From NCBI GenBank assembly GCA_002842285.1, contig PHCJ01000001.1:62001-126000 (forward strand): 64,000 bases of DNA, given 5' to 3'. The notes under the pieces were generated by a model. That model saw only the letters and a program-made list of their open reading frames with translations, made no database searches and was not told the DNA's origin. Origin of the DNA: Betaproteobacteria bacterium HGW-Betaproteobacteria-22. Its GTDB lineage: Bacteria; Pseudomonadota; Gammaproteobacteria; Burkholderiales; Methylophilaceae. A program made the position numbers and the translations under genes. Below are positions 31,599-41,359 of the stretch, piece by piece. Position 1 is the stretch's first letter, and every line of letters starts with the position of its first letter.

Positions 31599-31865
31599 TT
31601 ATTGTGCTGCAGCCTCGCGTGCCGCCCTTACTGCATCTTCAGCCGTTGTTTTAGACTCAGATACCGCTTGCTCGGCAGCCTCTGCTGCAGCTTTAGCCGC
31701 CATCTCAGTTGCTGCTGCGGCTTCATTTGCTGCGTCTATCGTATTTTCCCTGACTTCGGAGATCACTTCTTTAGCACTTTCGGCCGTGGCTTCTTCCGCT
31801 TTTTTGCAAGCCAACACGCCCGACACCATAGCCAAAACCAACAACAGCTTGAATATGTTACGCAT
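31599..31865 (-). CDS. Small Ala-rich lipoprotein with coiled-coil
   Basis: Starting at ATG 31865, an N-terminal hydrophobic segment ends in a lipobox (SGVLAC, Cys at about residue 20). The remaining 68 residues are an alanine/glutamate-rich amphipathic helix (EVISEVRENTIDAANEAAAATEMA and following), likely coiled coil. It resembles Lpp-like small helical lipoproteins but is not a clear orthologue. The longer frame, ten codons upstream, has no convincing start. It is followed by the bidirectional terminator. Confidence 0.75.
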   Translation of the reverse strand: MRNIFKLLLVLAMVSGVLACKKAEEATAESAKEVISEVRENTIDAANEAAAATEMAAKAAAEAAEQAVSESKTTAEDAVRAAREAAAQ

Positions 31866-32023
31866 TTCATTACCCTTCAAATTGGTTAACAACATTATTG
31901 AATCAGTTCACCAGCTTTTTTCAGCACAGCACCCTACGCACTTTAAGAATGCTAACACAGCCAACAACATACAATTGAAAACAATTGTAATGTCGCGCAG
32001 AGACTGTGATGAAATCGGTCAAT

Positions 32024-35000
32024 CTAAAGCAATACTTTCTCAATGCCGCCATTATTGGCCTTGTGTACATATTCTTGCATCCAGTTCTCACCCAGAATAT
32101 GTTTAGCCATTTCAACCACAATGTAGTCAGCTTCAATTCCGGTATCTTCACCATATCTGGCTAAGCCCTGCAGGCAGCTTGGGCATGAGGTTAAAATTTT
32201 CACCGGCGTTTCAGGCGCACCCACCGTCAGCCCCATTTTAGCCATACCACCTTCCAACTCTTCCTGCTTGCGCATTTTGACCTGTGTTGCAATGTCAGGA
32301 CGAGATACAGCAAACGTTCCGCTCTCGCCACAGCAACGGTCGTTTAACGCCACATCCTGCCCCATCAGTTTATTGGTGACCTCCAATGGCTTGTAGGTTT
32401 TCATTGGGGTGTGACATGGGTCATGATACATATAACGCGTACCGGTCACCCCCTCTAGACGCAGGTCTTTTTCCATCAAATATTCATGAATATCAAGCAA
32501 TCTGCAACCCGGGAATATTTTTTCAAACTGATATTTTTGTAACTGGTCCATACAAGTGCCGCAAGACACAATCACCGTTTTAATGTCGAGATAGTTCAGT
32601 GTGTTGGCAACACGATGGAACAGCACACGATTGTCTGCGGTTATTTCCTGGCCTTTATCATGGTTGCCTGCTGAAGTTTGCGGATAGCCGCAACAGAGGT
32701 AGCCAGGAGGCAAGACAGTAATCGCCCCAACCTCATATAGCATAGCCTGAGTCGCCAGCCCTACATTGGAAAATAGGCGTTCTGAACCACACCCCGGGAA
32801 ATAAAACACGGCTTCGGACTCATCCGTTACCTTCTGCGGATTGCGAATCACGGGAATCATGTGATCATCTTCCAGACCCAGCATGGCACGTGAGGTTTTG
32901 GACTGCATTTTTTTAGGCATGGGGCGATTGATAAAATGAATCACCTGCGCCTTGATGTCAGCTTTACCTACGGTTGCAGGCGGATGCTTTTTATCTTTAA
33001 GTAAGCCAAAATGCTTGGCTAAGCCATGTACCAGATTTTGCGCCTTATAACCCCAATTAATCATCAGGGTACGCAGCAACTTGATGGTGGCAGGGTCTTT
33101 TGCATTCAAAAATGCCATCCCCAGGGCGGTGCCCGGGTTAAACTGCTTCTTGCCCTGCTCACGCAGGAAGTTGCGCATTTTAATCGATACATCACCAAAA
33201 TCGATGTCGACCGGGCATGGCTTCTCACAGCGATGGCAAACAGTACAATGATCTGCCACATCATTAAACTCATCAAAATGCTTGAGTGAAATACCGCGAC
33301 GCGTCTGCTCTTCATACAGAAAAGCCTCAATCAATAGCGAAGTGCCGAGTATTTTATTGCGTGGCGAATATAAAAGATTGGCGCGTGGCACATGTGTCGT
33401 ACATACAGGTTTACATTTACCACAGCGCAAACAGTCACTGATATCATCGGCAATTTCGCCAATAGCTGATTGCTCCATGATGATGGATTCCTGCTCAAGC
33501 AAACCGAAACTTGGCGTGTAAGCATTATCCAATCCTGAGCCTGCCAGCAATTTACCTTTGTTAAAGTGCCCATTTGGATCAACTTTATTCTTGTAGGCGG
33601 TAAACGTATCAATCGTAGACTGATCCAAAAACGCCATCTTGGTAATGCCAATACCATGCTCGCCTGAGATCACACCATTTAACTGACGCGCCAGCTTCAT
33701 CACGCGTGCAACTGCGGCATGAGCATCCTGCATCATGCCGTAATCATCTGAATTAACAGGAATATTGGTGTGCACATTACCATCGCCCGCATGCATGTGC
33801 AGCGCAATGAATACGCGGCTTTTTAGCACTGCCTGATGAATTTCATCGCAGCGCTCCAGGATTTTTTGATATTCGCGCCCGGCAAAAATATCCGCCATCG
33901 GACGTTTTAGCTCTCGCCGCCATGAGATGCGTAAATCATAAGATTGCACGGCGCGGAAAATATTTTCATATTGACTGAGTACCGCCCCCTCTTCTCCCAA
34001 TGCCGTCACCGGTGCATCCAGATTTTCCAAAATAAAGTGCCAGCGGACACGCAAATCTGCGATCAGCCTAAGCGCCATCGCCTGCTTGGTTTTGACCATC
34101 TCCGCATCGGCATTGCCGTCTTCATCCCGCTGCAATGGCAAGTCGCCTTGCATAAAGTCCTCCAACGCAGTTAGAAGCTTTAATTTATTATGGATGGAAA
34201 GCTCGATATTAATGCGCTCAATACCATCTGAGTAATCACCTAAGCGCTGCAACGGGATGACGACATCTTCATTGATTTTGAATGCATTTGTATGTTTGGC
34301 AATCGCCGCAGTACGTGCGCGATCCAGCCAGAATTTTTTGCGCGCCTCACTCGACACAGCAATAAAACCTTCGCCATTTCGGGCGTTACACATACGCACC
34401 ATAGTGGACGCCACTTCACCTACTGCATTTTCATCATCAGAGGCGATATCGGCAATCAGCACCATTTTTGGACGCTGCTGGCGCGCGGCCTTAGTCGCAT
34501 AGCCCACCGCTTTGATATAACGTTCATCCATATGCTCCAGGCCCGCCATAATCACAGACGGCAATTGTTTGGCAGTAGCATCCAGATAATCTTTAATCTC
34601 AACAATGGCGGGCACTGCATGCGACACATTTCCAAAAAACTCCAGTGCAATTGTCCGCACGTATTTTGGCATGCGATGCAAAATAAACGTCGCACTAGTA
34701 ATTAAACCGTCGCAGCCTTCTTTTTGGATTCCTGGCAAACCTGACAGGAACTTATCAGTCACATCCTTACCCAACCCCACTTTGCGGAAACTAGGGCCTG
34801 GAATCTCCAAGACCTCGGGTTCAGCCAGCAAAGTTTTCATGTCCTCACTGTAACGGCTGATTTTAAAACGCGCCATTTCAATATCGTGAATCTTTCCCAG
34901 ATTATGATCAAGACGCTCAACCTCCATCCAGTCGCCGTCAGGAGTCACCATGCGCCAGGATGCCAGGTTGTCTAGCGCAGTGCCCCATAACACCGCTTTT

Positions 35001-35893
35001 TTCCCACCCGCATTCATTGCCACATTACCGCCTATGCACGAAGCATCGGCACTGGTTGGGTCACAGGCAAACTCCAACCCCGCATCTGATGCCGCCTCCA
35101 TTGCGCGACGCGTGACTACACCCGCACCACATTCAATTGTGGCAACCTGCCTGGCAACGCCCGGCAATGTGCGCATTTGCACACCTGTGTGCTGATCCAG
35201 TTTTTCAGTATTGATGACTGCAGACAAAGGCGTCAGTGGAATCGCGCCTCCTGTATAGCCAGTGCCGCCCCCACGTGGAATAATCGTTAAACCTAACTCA
35301 ATACAAGCACGCACTAAGGCTGCGACCTCGCCCTCGGCGTCGGGCGTTAACACTAAAAATGGATACTCAACACGCCAATCTGTCGCATCGGTTACATGAG
35401 AAACACGTGACAGACCGTCGAACTTGATATTGTCTTTACGTGTAATTTTTGTCAGCTTCGCCAATGCTTTTTTGCGCAGGTTAGCAGCTTGCCTGAAATC
35501 CTGCTCAAATTTGGTCACCGCATGACGGGCTGCCACCACCAGCTTCAGCACTTTTGCATTCCCGGCACTGCGCTCGTCTATAGAGGCAATGCGGTGATGC
35601 AGTGCATCAACCAGAGCCTTTCGGCGCTTGGGGTTATCCAGCAGATCATCTTGCAAATACGGGTTACGCGATACCACCCATAGATCACCCAACACTTCAA
35701 ACAACATGCGTGCGGAGCGGCCTGTTTTACGCTCGGCGCGCAATTCATTCAAGATGCCCCAAATTTCATCACCAAGAAACCTAATGACAATTTCACGGTC
35801 AGAAAAAGAGGTGTAGTTATACGGAATTTCGCGCAGACGCGCTACAGGCTTGGCATCTGCATTAAGAAGGCTACTAGGTAAAGGTGCGTTCAT
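32024..35893 (-). CDS. Large FAD/Fe-S oxidoreductase (DUF3683 type, GlcD/GlcF-like fusion)
   Basis: A single polypeptide of 1289 residues joins, in order: an N-terminal DUF3683-like region (1-150), an FAD-binding PCMH domain (about 180-400; [32 protein letters not shown]), an FAD-oxidase C-domain (to about 800; [22 protein letters not shown]), a 4Fe-4S pair ([16 protein letters not shown] and [14 protein letters not shown]), and two CCG domains ([24 protein letters not shown]). Such proteins oxidise D-2-hydroxy acids such as D-lactate or glycolate and pass electrons to quinone. The exact substrate is unknown. It stands alone on the minus strand. Confidence 0.9.
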   Translation of the reverse strand: MNAPLPSSLLNADAKPVARLREIPYNYTSFSDREIVIRFLGDEIWGILNELRAERKTGRSARMLFEVLGDLWVVSRNPYLQDDLLDNPKRRKALVDALHHRIASIDERSAGNAKVLKLVVAARHAVTKFEQDFRQAANLRKKALAKLTKITRKDNIKFDGLSRVSHVTDATDWRVEYPFLVLTPDAEGEVAALVRACIELGLTIIPRGGGTGYTGGAIPLTPLSAVINTEKLDQHTGVQMRTLPGVARQVATIECGAGVVTRRAMEAASDAGLEFACDPTSADASCIGGNVAMNAGGKKAVLWGTALDNLASWRMVTPDGDWMEVERLDHNLGKIHDIEMARFKISRYSEDMKTLLAEPEVLEIPGPSFRKVGLGKDVTDKFLSGLPGIQKEGCDGLITSATFILHRMPKYVRTIALEFFGNVSHAVPAIVEIKDYLDATAKQLPSVIMAGLEHMDERYIKAVGYATKAARQQRPKMVLIADIASDDENAVGEVASTMVRMCNARNGEGFIAVSSEARKKFWLDRARTAAIAKHTNAFKINEDVVIPLQRLGDYSDGIERINIELSIHNKLKLLTALEDFMQGDLPLQRDEDGNADAEMVKTKQAMALRLIADLRVRWHFILENLDAPVTALGEEGAVLSQYENIFRAVQSYDLRISWRRELKRPMADIFAGREYQKILERCDEIHQAVLKSRVFIALHMHAGDGNVHTNIPVNSDDYGMMQDAHAAVARVMKLARQLNGVISGEHGIGITKMAFLDQSTIDTFTAYKNKVDPNGHFNKGKLLAGSGLDNAYTPSFGLLEQESIIMEQSAIGEIADDISDCLRCGKCKPVCTTHVPRANLLYSPRNKILGTSLLIEAFLYEEQTRRGISLKHFDEFNDVADHCTVCHRCEKPCPVDIDFGDVSIKMRNFLREQGKKQFNPGTALGMAFLNAKDPATIKLLRTLMINWGYKAQNLVHGLAKHFGLLKDKKHPPATVGKADIKAQVIHFINRPMPKKMQSKTSRAMLGLEDDHMIPVIRNPQKVTDESEAVFYFPGCGSERLFSNVGLATQAMLYEVGAITVLPPGYLCCGYPQTSAGNHDKGQEITADNRVLFHRVANTLNYLDIKTVIVSCGTCMDQLQKYQFEKIFPGCRLLDIHEYLMEKDLRLEGVTGTRYMYHDPCHTPMKTYKPLEVTNKLMGQDVALNDRCCGESGTFAVSRPDIATQVKMRKQEELEGGMAKMGLTVGAPETPVKILTSCPSCLQGLARYGEDTGIEADYIVVEMAKHILGENWMQEYVHKANNGGIEKVLL

Positions 35894-36104
35894 TTAGGTT
35901 TGATGAATTGCTTTGCTACTAAAGCTGTATTATATCATGGTGCACGCAGGTAAATAAGCGCGAACAACTTAGGGTTATTACGCCAACAATTCTCGGGCTG
36001 ATTAATGTTTGAGTAAACAATCTTAAATACGTTACCATAGTAAAAACACCATGTTCACATGTTACTAATGACATCTAAATGACTGAGATCTAAATGGCAT
36101 CCAT

Positions 36105-36605
36105 ATGAATCCTTTATTAAAAAAATCGCTACTACCTTTTTTTCTCGTTCTGCTGCTGGCCTTTCTGGTACTGCAACTCAACAATAAACAATCTGCACCT
36201 GATGTCACTTTCACGACAATAGATGGCCGTGAAATCACCATGGCATCACTTAAAAACAAGGTGGTCCTGGTCAATTTCTGGGCAACAGACTGCCCAGGCT
36301 GCATCAAAGAAATGCCTGACCTAATTCATACTTACCAGGAATTTCATTCACAAGGGTTGGAAATCATAGCCGTTGCCATGCCCTACGATGAAATTAACCA
36401 GATCAGGAATTATAGTCAGTCACAGAACCTGCCTTTTCCCGTTACACACGATCGCGAGGCACAGATTATTCAGCAGTTTGGCCAAGTCAACCTAACACCT
36501 ACTGCATTTATCTATGACAAACAGGGGCATTTGATACAAAGAACCATAGGCGAACTTGACTTTACTGCTTTAAAACAAATGCTTAACAAAGAATTGGGCG
36601 CATAA
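36105..36605 (+). CDS. TlpA-like membrane-anchored thioredoxin
   Basis: An N-terminal membrane anchor (about 6-25) is followed by an AhpC/TSA-redoxin domain of the TlpA/ResA type. The redox pair is C63-x-x-C66 in FWATDCPGCIKEM. The later cis-proline region is NLTPTAFIYDKQG. It should act in the periplasm in thiol reduction, for example in cytochrome c or CuA-site maturation. It overlaps the hemJ start by one base (TAATG), so the two are translationally coupled. Confidence 0.9.
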   Translation: MNPLLKKSLLPFFLVLLLAFLVLQLNNKQSAPDVTFTTIDGREITMASLKNKVVLVNFWATDCPGCIKEMPDLIHTYQEFHSQGLEIIAVAMPYDEINQIRNYSQSQNLPFPVTHDREAQIIQQFGQVNLTPTAFIYDKQGHLIQRTIGELDFTALKQMLNKELGA

Positions 36606-37030
36606 TGCTTTGGGTTAAATCACTCCATATTATTTTTGTCACAAGCTGGTTTGCGGGCTTGTTTTATTTGCCGCGTTTATTCGTCAACCACGCCATGGTA
36701 CTTAACAACGCCGATCCAAACAGCGATGCTTCTGACCGATTAAAACTGATGGAACAAAAGCTCTACCGCTTTATGCTGCCATTGGCATTGCTCGCACTGG
36801 GCTTTGGCCTTTGGCTATGGCTCGGCTTTGGTTTTAAGGGAGCATGGATGCATGCAAAATTAACACTGGTGGCGGTGCTGATCGGCTACCATTTTCACTG
36901 TGGAAAAATTGTGAAAGATTTCAGTCTGGACAAAAACCGCCATAGCCATATCTGGTATCGCTGGTTCAATGAGATCCCCGTGCTCGTGTTGAGCGCCATT
37001 GTGATTCTCGTTGTAGTGAAGCCATTTTAA
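36605..37030 (+). CDS. hemJ: Protoporphyrinogen oxidase HemJ
   Basis: HemJ is a four-helix inner-membrane enzyme that oxidises protoporphyrinogen IX in haem synthesis. The 141 residues show KSLHIIFVTSWFAGLFYLPRLFVNH (His10 and neighbours), then MEQKLYRFML, then WMHAKLTLVAVLIGYH and WFNEIPVLVLSAIVILVVVKPF. Conserved His and Lys residues of the family are in place. It shares a start/stop overlap with the TlpA-like gene. Confidence 0.92.
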   Translation: MLWVKSLHIIFVTSWFAGLFYLPRLFVNHAMVLNNADPNSDASDRLKLMEQKLYRFMLPLALLALGFGLWLWLGFGFKGAWMHAKLTLVAVLIGYHFHCGKIVKDFSLDKNRHSHIWYRWFNEIPVLVLSAIVILVVVKPF

Positions 37031-37059
37031 AATCAAATACAACGATTGAAAACAATCAC

Positions 37060-37839
37060 GTGAACACTCATCACTCAGATTTACTCAACTCTGCATGGCT
37101 CATCAGAATGCTGGAAAAAGCAAGCGACAACCCTAAAGCACGCTTGCTAAGCCTTTTTGATATCTTAGATGACTGGCAGCAGGCCCCCGGCATTGCAAAA
37201 CGCTCAGGCGATCACAGCACCAGTCATCCACTACTTCTCGATTTTTGCGTAAAACAAGCCGCATTGCTTAAAGCAGAAAACCCTAAAGTGCTCGCTGAAC
37301 ATATCGTCATCATTGCGCGCAGTGCGACAATGCAAACGTTGCACCAGCCAGAAAGCAAGCATTTGTTGCATGCAAAAAAAGCCGTAGAGGCCTTAATTCT
37401 GGCACAAACTCAAACATGCCAACGACATGCCCCCACAAGAGGTTTTCGCTACACCCAATATCTGGTGGCGGCATCATTGATCGTCACCATCGGCATCACC
37501 ACGCCTTTGATACTTAACTTCTCATCACAAACAACCCCCAGCAACACGCAAACCCATGTGAATGACACCATCAACAAGCACGCCATAACAACGCAGCACG
37601 CCAACAAGCTGTCCGCACTGGATGCAGCCCGCATGTACACCAAATACGAGCAAATGCGTCAAGGCACATGTCACTTCCCTGAAGCTTTACTGATTCCTGA
37701 CAAACACAAGGCCATCTACCTGGAAAATGTAGTCGGCGGGAAATTGCCAAATGATTTAAATGACCTGGCCATTGCCAACACTTATCTGGAAAAAGTGCGC
37801 TGCAATTACACGCCTATGCTAATGGCAGCTTCTAGATAA
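37060..37839 (+). CDS. Hypothetical protein with one transmembrane helix (259 aa)
   Basis: I do not recognise it. A soluble N-terminal part (about 1-135, helical) is followed by one membrane segment (about 135-155, YLVAASLIVTIGITTPLILNF) and a C-terminal part of about 100 residues. The start is GTG (37060) without a strong Shine-Dalgarno; it lies 29 bp after hemJ. The layout resembles anti-sigma or similar single-pass proteins, but nothing in the sequence fixes a role. A Thr-rich stretch follows the helix. Confidence 0.6.
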   Translation: MNTHHSDLLNSAWLIRMLEKASDNPKARLLSLFDILDDWQQAPGIAKRSGDHSTSHPLLLDFCVKQAALLKAENPKVLAEHIVIIARSATMQTLHQPESKHLLHAKKAVEALILAQTQTCQRHAPTRGFRYTQYLVAASLIVTIGITTPLILNFSSQTTPSNTQTHVNDTINKHAITTQHANKLSALDAARMYTKYEQMRQGTCHFPEALLIPDKHKAIYLENVVGGKLPNDLNDLAIANTYLEKVRCNYTPMLMAASR

Positions 37840-37884
37840 AATCATTCCATTATCAAATAGTTAACACGCTAAATGATAAAAGAG

Positions 37885-37914
37885 TTGCTAAAAATCTATA
37901 CCGATTAGTATAAT
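37885..37914 (+). promoter_or_regulatory. Promoter of the TetR gene, nearly leaderless
   Basis: TTGCTA (37885-37890) and TATAAT (37909-37914) are 18 bp apart. The predicted transcription start falls at or next to the ATG at 37921, so the mRNA may be leaderless. Confidence 0.6.
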
Positions 37915-37920
37915 CCACCC

Positions 37921-38484
37921 ATGTCTGGCTTACGTGAAAAAATATTGGCTACAGCGACCAACCTGTTTCAAACACAGGGCATCAACTCAACCGGAGTAGA
38001 CACCATCGTGGCCGTTGCAGGCACCACCAAAATGACACTATACAAACATTTTGGCAGCAAGGAATTGTTAATTCTTGAAGTACTCAAACAAAGCCACCAG
38101 GACTTTCAAAACTGGCTCAACGTAAAAATCAACAGCAACACCAAAAAACCTGACGAAAGATTACAAGTACTTTTTGACTACATCGAAGAGTGGGTTAATA
38201 CACCTGATTTTCATGGTGTCGGGTTTATCAAAGCAGCAGCAGAATTCCCCAGAGAAGAAAACCCCGTTCACCAACTCTCATCCGAGCAGTCTTTGCAGTT
38301 CAGACAATATATCAGCCAATTAGCGGCTGAAGCAGGCATTTTGGATGCGGACGGTTTAGCGCTACAACTTTCTCTACTATTTGAAGGCGCAATGCAGGCT
38401 GAACAGATGAAGCGCGGTTCAGGAGCGATCAAGTACGCAAGAACCGCCGCTAACCTGCTCATCGCTGGTGCCGCAAAGCGCTAG
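37921..38484 (+). CDS. TetR/AcrR-family transcriptional regulator
   Basis: The N-terminal 50 residues hold the TetR helix-turn-helix (INSTGVDTIVAVAGTTKMTLYKHFGSKELL). The C-terminal part is a ligand-binding all-helical domain. At 187 residues it is standard. It stands alone, without an obvious target gene next to it, so the operon it controls is unknown. A -10/-35 pair directly before the ATG suggests a leaderless transcript. Confidence 0.88.
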   Translation: MSGLREKILATATNLFQTQGINSTGVDTIVAVAGTTKMTLYKHFGSKELLILEVLKQSHQDFQNWLNVKINSNTKKPDERLQVLFDYIEEWVNTPDFHGVGFIKAAAEFPREENPVHQLSSEQSLQFRQYISQLAAEAGILDADGLALQLSLLFEGAMQAEQMKRGSGAIKYARTAANLLIAGAAKR

Positions 38485-38592
38485 ACCACATTTAGCCGAT
38501 CGTAACAAACCCATCGTAAAAAAACATTTAAGCTTGCCTGCATGGTGCAATAACTAAGATAATAGGGTTTTAAACGTAAGTCATTCAACTTT

Positions 38593-39567
38593 ATGCACAC
38601 ACTCATCTGCGGCTCGCTTGCCTTTGACACCATCATGGTGTTTCAAGACCAATTTAAAAACCATATTCTGCCTGACAAGATTCATGCGCTCAGTGTTGCA
38701 TTCTACGTACCTGAGATGCGGCGCGAGTTTGGCGGCACCGCAGGCAACATTGCCTACAACCTCCAACTTCTTGACGGCAACCCGCTGATTATGGCCACAG
38801 CTGGGGAAGATTTTGGCACGTATGCTGAGTGGATGAATAAAAACCAGTTAAATACCTCACATGTCAAGATTATCCCCGGCTCATTTACCGCGCAGGCGTT
38901 TATTACTACCGATACCGACGATAATCAAATTACTGCTTTTCATCCGGGTGCGATGACAGAGTCACACCAAAATAGCGTGAATGAGGCCATTAACGTTAGC
39001 TTGGCGGTGATTGCGCCAGACGGACGTGATGGCATGTTTGCGCATGCGCGCGAATGCTTTGAAGCAGGCATTCCATTTTTGTTTGACCCAGGCCAGGGCT
39101 TGCCTATGTTCAGTGGTGAAGAGCTGTTATATTTTATTGAGATGGCCGATTACCTGGCAGTGAATGACTATGAATCGCAAATTATTCAAGATAAAACAGG
39201 CTTGTCGTTAGAGGCCTTGGCAGAAAAAGTCACAGCGCTCATCGTCACACTAGGGGGTGAGGGGTCACAAATTTATGCGGATGGTCAACGTTATGACATT
39301 CCATGCGTTGAGGCAGAAAGCATTGTAGACCCTACAGGCTGCGGTGACGCCTACCGTGCGGGTTTATTGTATGGGATTTCTAAAGGCTGGGACTGGCCAA
39401 CTTGCGGCAGATTGGCTGCCACCATGGGTGCAATCAAGATCGCAAGCCGTGGCGGTCAAAACCACAAGCCTACGCGCGCGGAAATCGAAGCCATTTACAC
39501 ACAAGCGTTGGTGAACGAAACCATGCGCTCTGAAACATTTCTGGCTGAAAGCAGTCTGACAGAGTAA
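38593..39567 (+). CDS. PfkB-family carbohydrate/nucleoside kinase
   Basis: This ribokinase-type kinase of 324 residues shows an N-terminal FGGTAGNIAYNLQLL segment and the C-terminal signature DPTGCGDAYRAGLLYG, with the catalytic base Asp and anion hole. Close relatives are annotated as adenosine kinase or sugar kinase; the YVPEMRREFGGTAGN lid region resembles bacterial adenosine kinases. Substrate not certain. Its stop codon overlaps the GTG-start alternative of the next gene. Confidence 0.88.
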   Translation: MHTLICGSLAFDTIMVFQDQFKNHILPDKIHALSVAFYVPEMRREFGGTAGNIAYNLQLLDGNPLIMATAGEDFGTYAEWMNKNQLNTSHVKIIPGSFTAQAFITTDTDDNQITAFHPGAMTESHQNSVNEAINVSLAVIAPDGRDGMFAHARECFEAGIPFLFDPGQGLPMFSGEELLYFIEMADYLAVNDYESQIIQDKTGLSLEALAEKVTALIVTLGGEGSQIYADGQRYDIPCVEAESIVDPTGCGDAYRAGLLYGISKGWDWPTCGRLAATMGAIKIASRGGQNHKPTRAEIEAIYTQALVNETMRSETFLAESSLTE

Positions 39568-39609
39568 GTGGCTAACAAACAGCAAACCAAGCAGAAAAGG
39601 AATTTAAAA

Positions 39610-40062
39610 ATGCCTATCACAAAATTTATCGCACTCTCTATTTTGAGCCTGTTGATGGCTGCATGCGCCAGCTCTAATTCCGGTAGCGTTTATAGCCGGG
39701 ATGAAGCGCGTAAAGTACAAACCGTAAGAACCGGCACTGTTGAGAGCGTGCGCCAGGTTAAATTAGAAGGCACGAAATCTCAGATTGGTACCGTTGCCGG
39801 TGGCGCGGTGGGCGGTATAGCCGGTAGCTCGGTGGGCAGCGGTCGAGGCAGTGCGGTTGGTGCTGTGTTAGGCGCTGTTGTGGGCGGTATTGCAGGCGCT
39901 GCCGCTGAAGAAGTGGCAACTAGAAAAGATGCATTGGAAATCACCGTTAAACTGGATGGCGGTGGCCTGGTTGCAATCGTACAGGAAGCCGATGAAACAT
40001 TTGCCGCAGGCGAACGTGTGCGCCTGATTGAGCATGGCGGCGTAACGCGCGTTTCCCATTAA
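39610..40062 (+). CDS. Glycine-zipper lipoprotein (SlyB-like)
   Basis: A lipobox (LSLLMAACASS, Cys at about residue 18) is followed by a low-complexity stretch and then a glycine-zipper pair of helices (GTVAGGAVGGIAGSSVGSGRGSA, AVLGAVVGGIAGAAAEE). The end of the protein is a beta-rich domain (LDGGGLVAIVQEADETFAAGERV). Such outer-membrane lipoproteins are linked to envelope integrity. ATG 39610 is chosen over an upstream GTG (39568) since it gives a normal signal sequence. It has a strong terminator. Confidence 0.9.
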   Translation: MPITKFIALSILSLLMAACASSNSGSVYSRDEARKVQTVRTGTVESVRQVKLEGTKSQIGTVAGGAVGGIAGSSVGSGRGSAVGAVLGAVVGGIAGAAAEEVATRKDALEITVKLDGGGLVAIVQEADETFAAGERVRLIEHGGVTRVSH

Positions 40063-40083
40063 CCCTGGAATTGCCACTCCAAC

Positions 40084-40121
40084 ACGCCAATTGCGTTTTG
40101 CTCACGCAATTGGCGTTTTTT
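40084..40121 (+). terminator. Terminator after the glycine-zipper lipoprotein gene
   Basis: A perfect 13-bp stem ACGCCAATTGCGT/ACGCAATTGGCGT (40084-40096 and 40104-40116) with a 7-nt loop is followed by six T residues. Confidence 0.93.
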
Positions 40122-40459
40122 ATGCCTTCAGATAACCAAATCATCCTCGGGGGTTCGTTTGACCTTGCCAGCGAATGATTAGCAACGCTTATCTACCAAG
40201 TAGGCAATTGTTGCTAAAGCGGCTATGCCGCGCAATTTGATAGTTTCCTGTGCGGATTGACGGGCAAGCTGACATTCAGTCAGATACAAAATCACTTAGT
40301 TGATAATCCGCAATTACGCCCTACCCCACAGCCTGACCAGGCTTATCTAGTTATCGAAGCCAGTGGTCAGCAAATCGTCATTAAACTGTCATCCATCCTT
40401 CATATTTCAACTTTAAAGTGTTGTTCAACACAAACAGTTGATCTTTTGGAGAACGATGC
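40122..40459. other. Spacer with a dispersed-repeat copy
   Basis: Between the terminator and olsB I see no convincing gene. A plus-strand open frame (40257-40487) overlaps olsB and looks spurious. The segment 40261-40297 aligns without gaps to 2920-2956 in the 2.8-kb repeat (37 nt with eight differences, seven of them transitions). An AT-rich stretch just before olsB probably holds its promoter; TTGGAGAACG supplies a Shine-Dalgarno. Confidence 0.55.
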
Positions 40460-41230
40460 ATGTCGGCTAAGAAATTATTTCAATTAGAAAACAGCAGTAG
40501 CAAAGCACCCGCAGCCAATCAAAGAAGACTTTACGTCAATCTAGCGCACACCCAGGCAGAAATAGAAGAGGCGCAGCGCCTGCGTTACAAAGTATTTGCC
40601 GAAGAAATGGGCGCTCAATTGTCAGGTACTGGGGGGTTGGATATCGACGGGTTTGACCAATTCTGCGACCACCTGATTGTGCGCGAAAGTGGTACACATC
40701 AGGTAATTGGCACCTACCGTATTTTAAGCCCTTCCAAGGCAAACGAAGCGGGCGGTTATTATTCATCGGGTGAGTTTGATTTAAGCCGCCTTTACCATTT
40801 AATGAAAAGCACTGTAGAGGTCGGTCGCGCCTGCGTGCATCAGAACTATCGCAATGGGGGCACCATCACCATGCTATGGGCTGGGTTAGCCAAGTATATG
40901 CAGATTAACCATTACGAATATATGATAGGCTGTGGCAGTGTCAGCATGTCTGATGGTGGGCACGGAGCCGCAAGTTTGTACAATAAATTAAAGGATGAAT
41001 ATTTATCTCCGCTGGAATATCGCGTGTTTGCCCACAATCCACTACCAATACAAGCACTTAATACCGATCTGCAAGTGGCCTGCCCTCCATTAATCAAGGG
41101 TTACTTGCGTTTGGGTGCCTATATTTGCGGCGAACCAGCCTGGGATCCCTATTTTAATACAGCCGATATGTTAGTGATGCTGCCATTATCGAGAATCAAC
41201 TCAAGATACGCAGCGCATTTTTTAAAATAA
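40460..41230 (+). CDS. olsB: OlsB-like ornithine N-acyltransferase (GNAT, hemolysin-like)
   Basis: OlsB-type GNAT enzymes add a 3-hydroxyacyl chain from acyl-ACP to ornithine, giving lyso-ornithine lipid. The 256 residues contain RLRYKVFAEEMGAQL, DQFCDHLIVRES, GTYRIL, VEVGRACVHQNYRNGGTI and YMIGCGSVSM, all typical of this group. It is followed by a PlsC-like acyltransferase gene that fits OlsA. The pair would complete ornithine lipid synthesis. The substrate is inferred from family and context, and other N-acyl amino acids are possible. Confidence 0.8.
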   Translation: MSAKKLFQLENSSSKAPAANQRRLYVNLAHTQAEIEEAQRLRYKVFAEEMGAQLSGTGGLDIDGFDQFCDHLIVRESGTHQVIGTYRILSPSKANEAGGYYSSGEFDLSRLYHLMKSTVEVGRACVHQNYRNGGTITMLWAGLAKYMQINHYEYMIGCGSVSMSDGGHGAASLYNKLKDEYLSPLEYRVFAHNPLPIQALNTDLQVACPPLIKGYLRLGAYICGEPAWDPYFNTADMLVMLPLSRINSRYAAHFLK

Positions 41231-41359
41231 CCTATTGATTAATATATATATTTACAACACATACATGGCAACTGCTGATTAAGCCCTCTGGGATCAAATT
41301 ACTCGTGTAGAATTAACGCTTATTCGACCTGTCACACTAACTATTTGCAAGTACCCGTA

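Noticed and set aside
31564-32106. Plus-strand frame of 180 codons rich in Ala/Ser
   Set aside because: It is the mirror of the Ala-rich lipoprotein gene on the minus strand and runs into the end of the oxidoreductase gene.
40257-40487. Plus-strand open frame of 76 codons before olsB
   Set aside because: It begins inside a dispersed repeat copy, overlaps the olsB start and has no recognisable composition or Shine-Dalgarno; it is probably chance.
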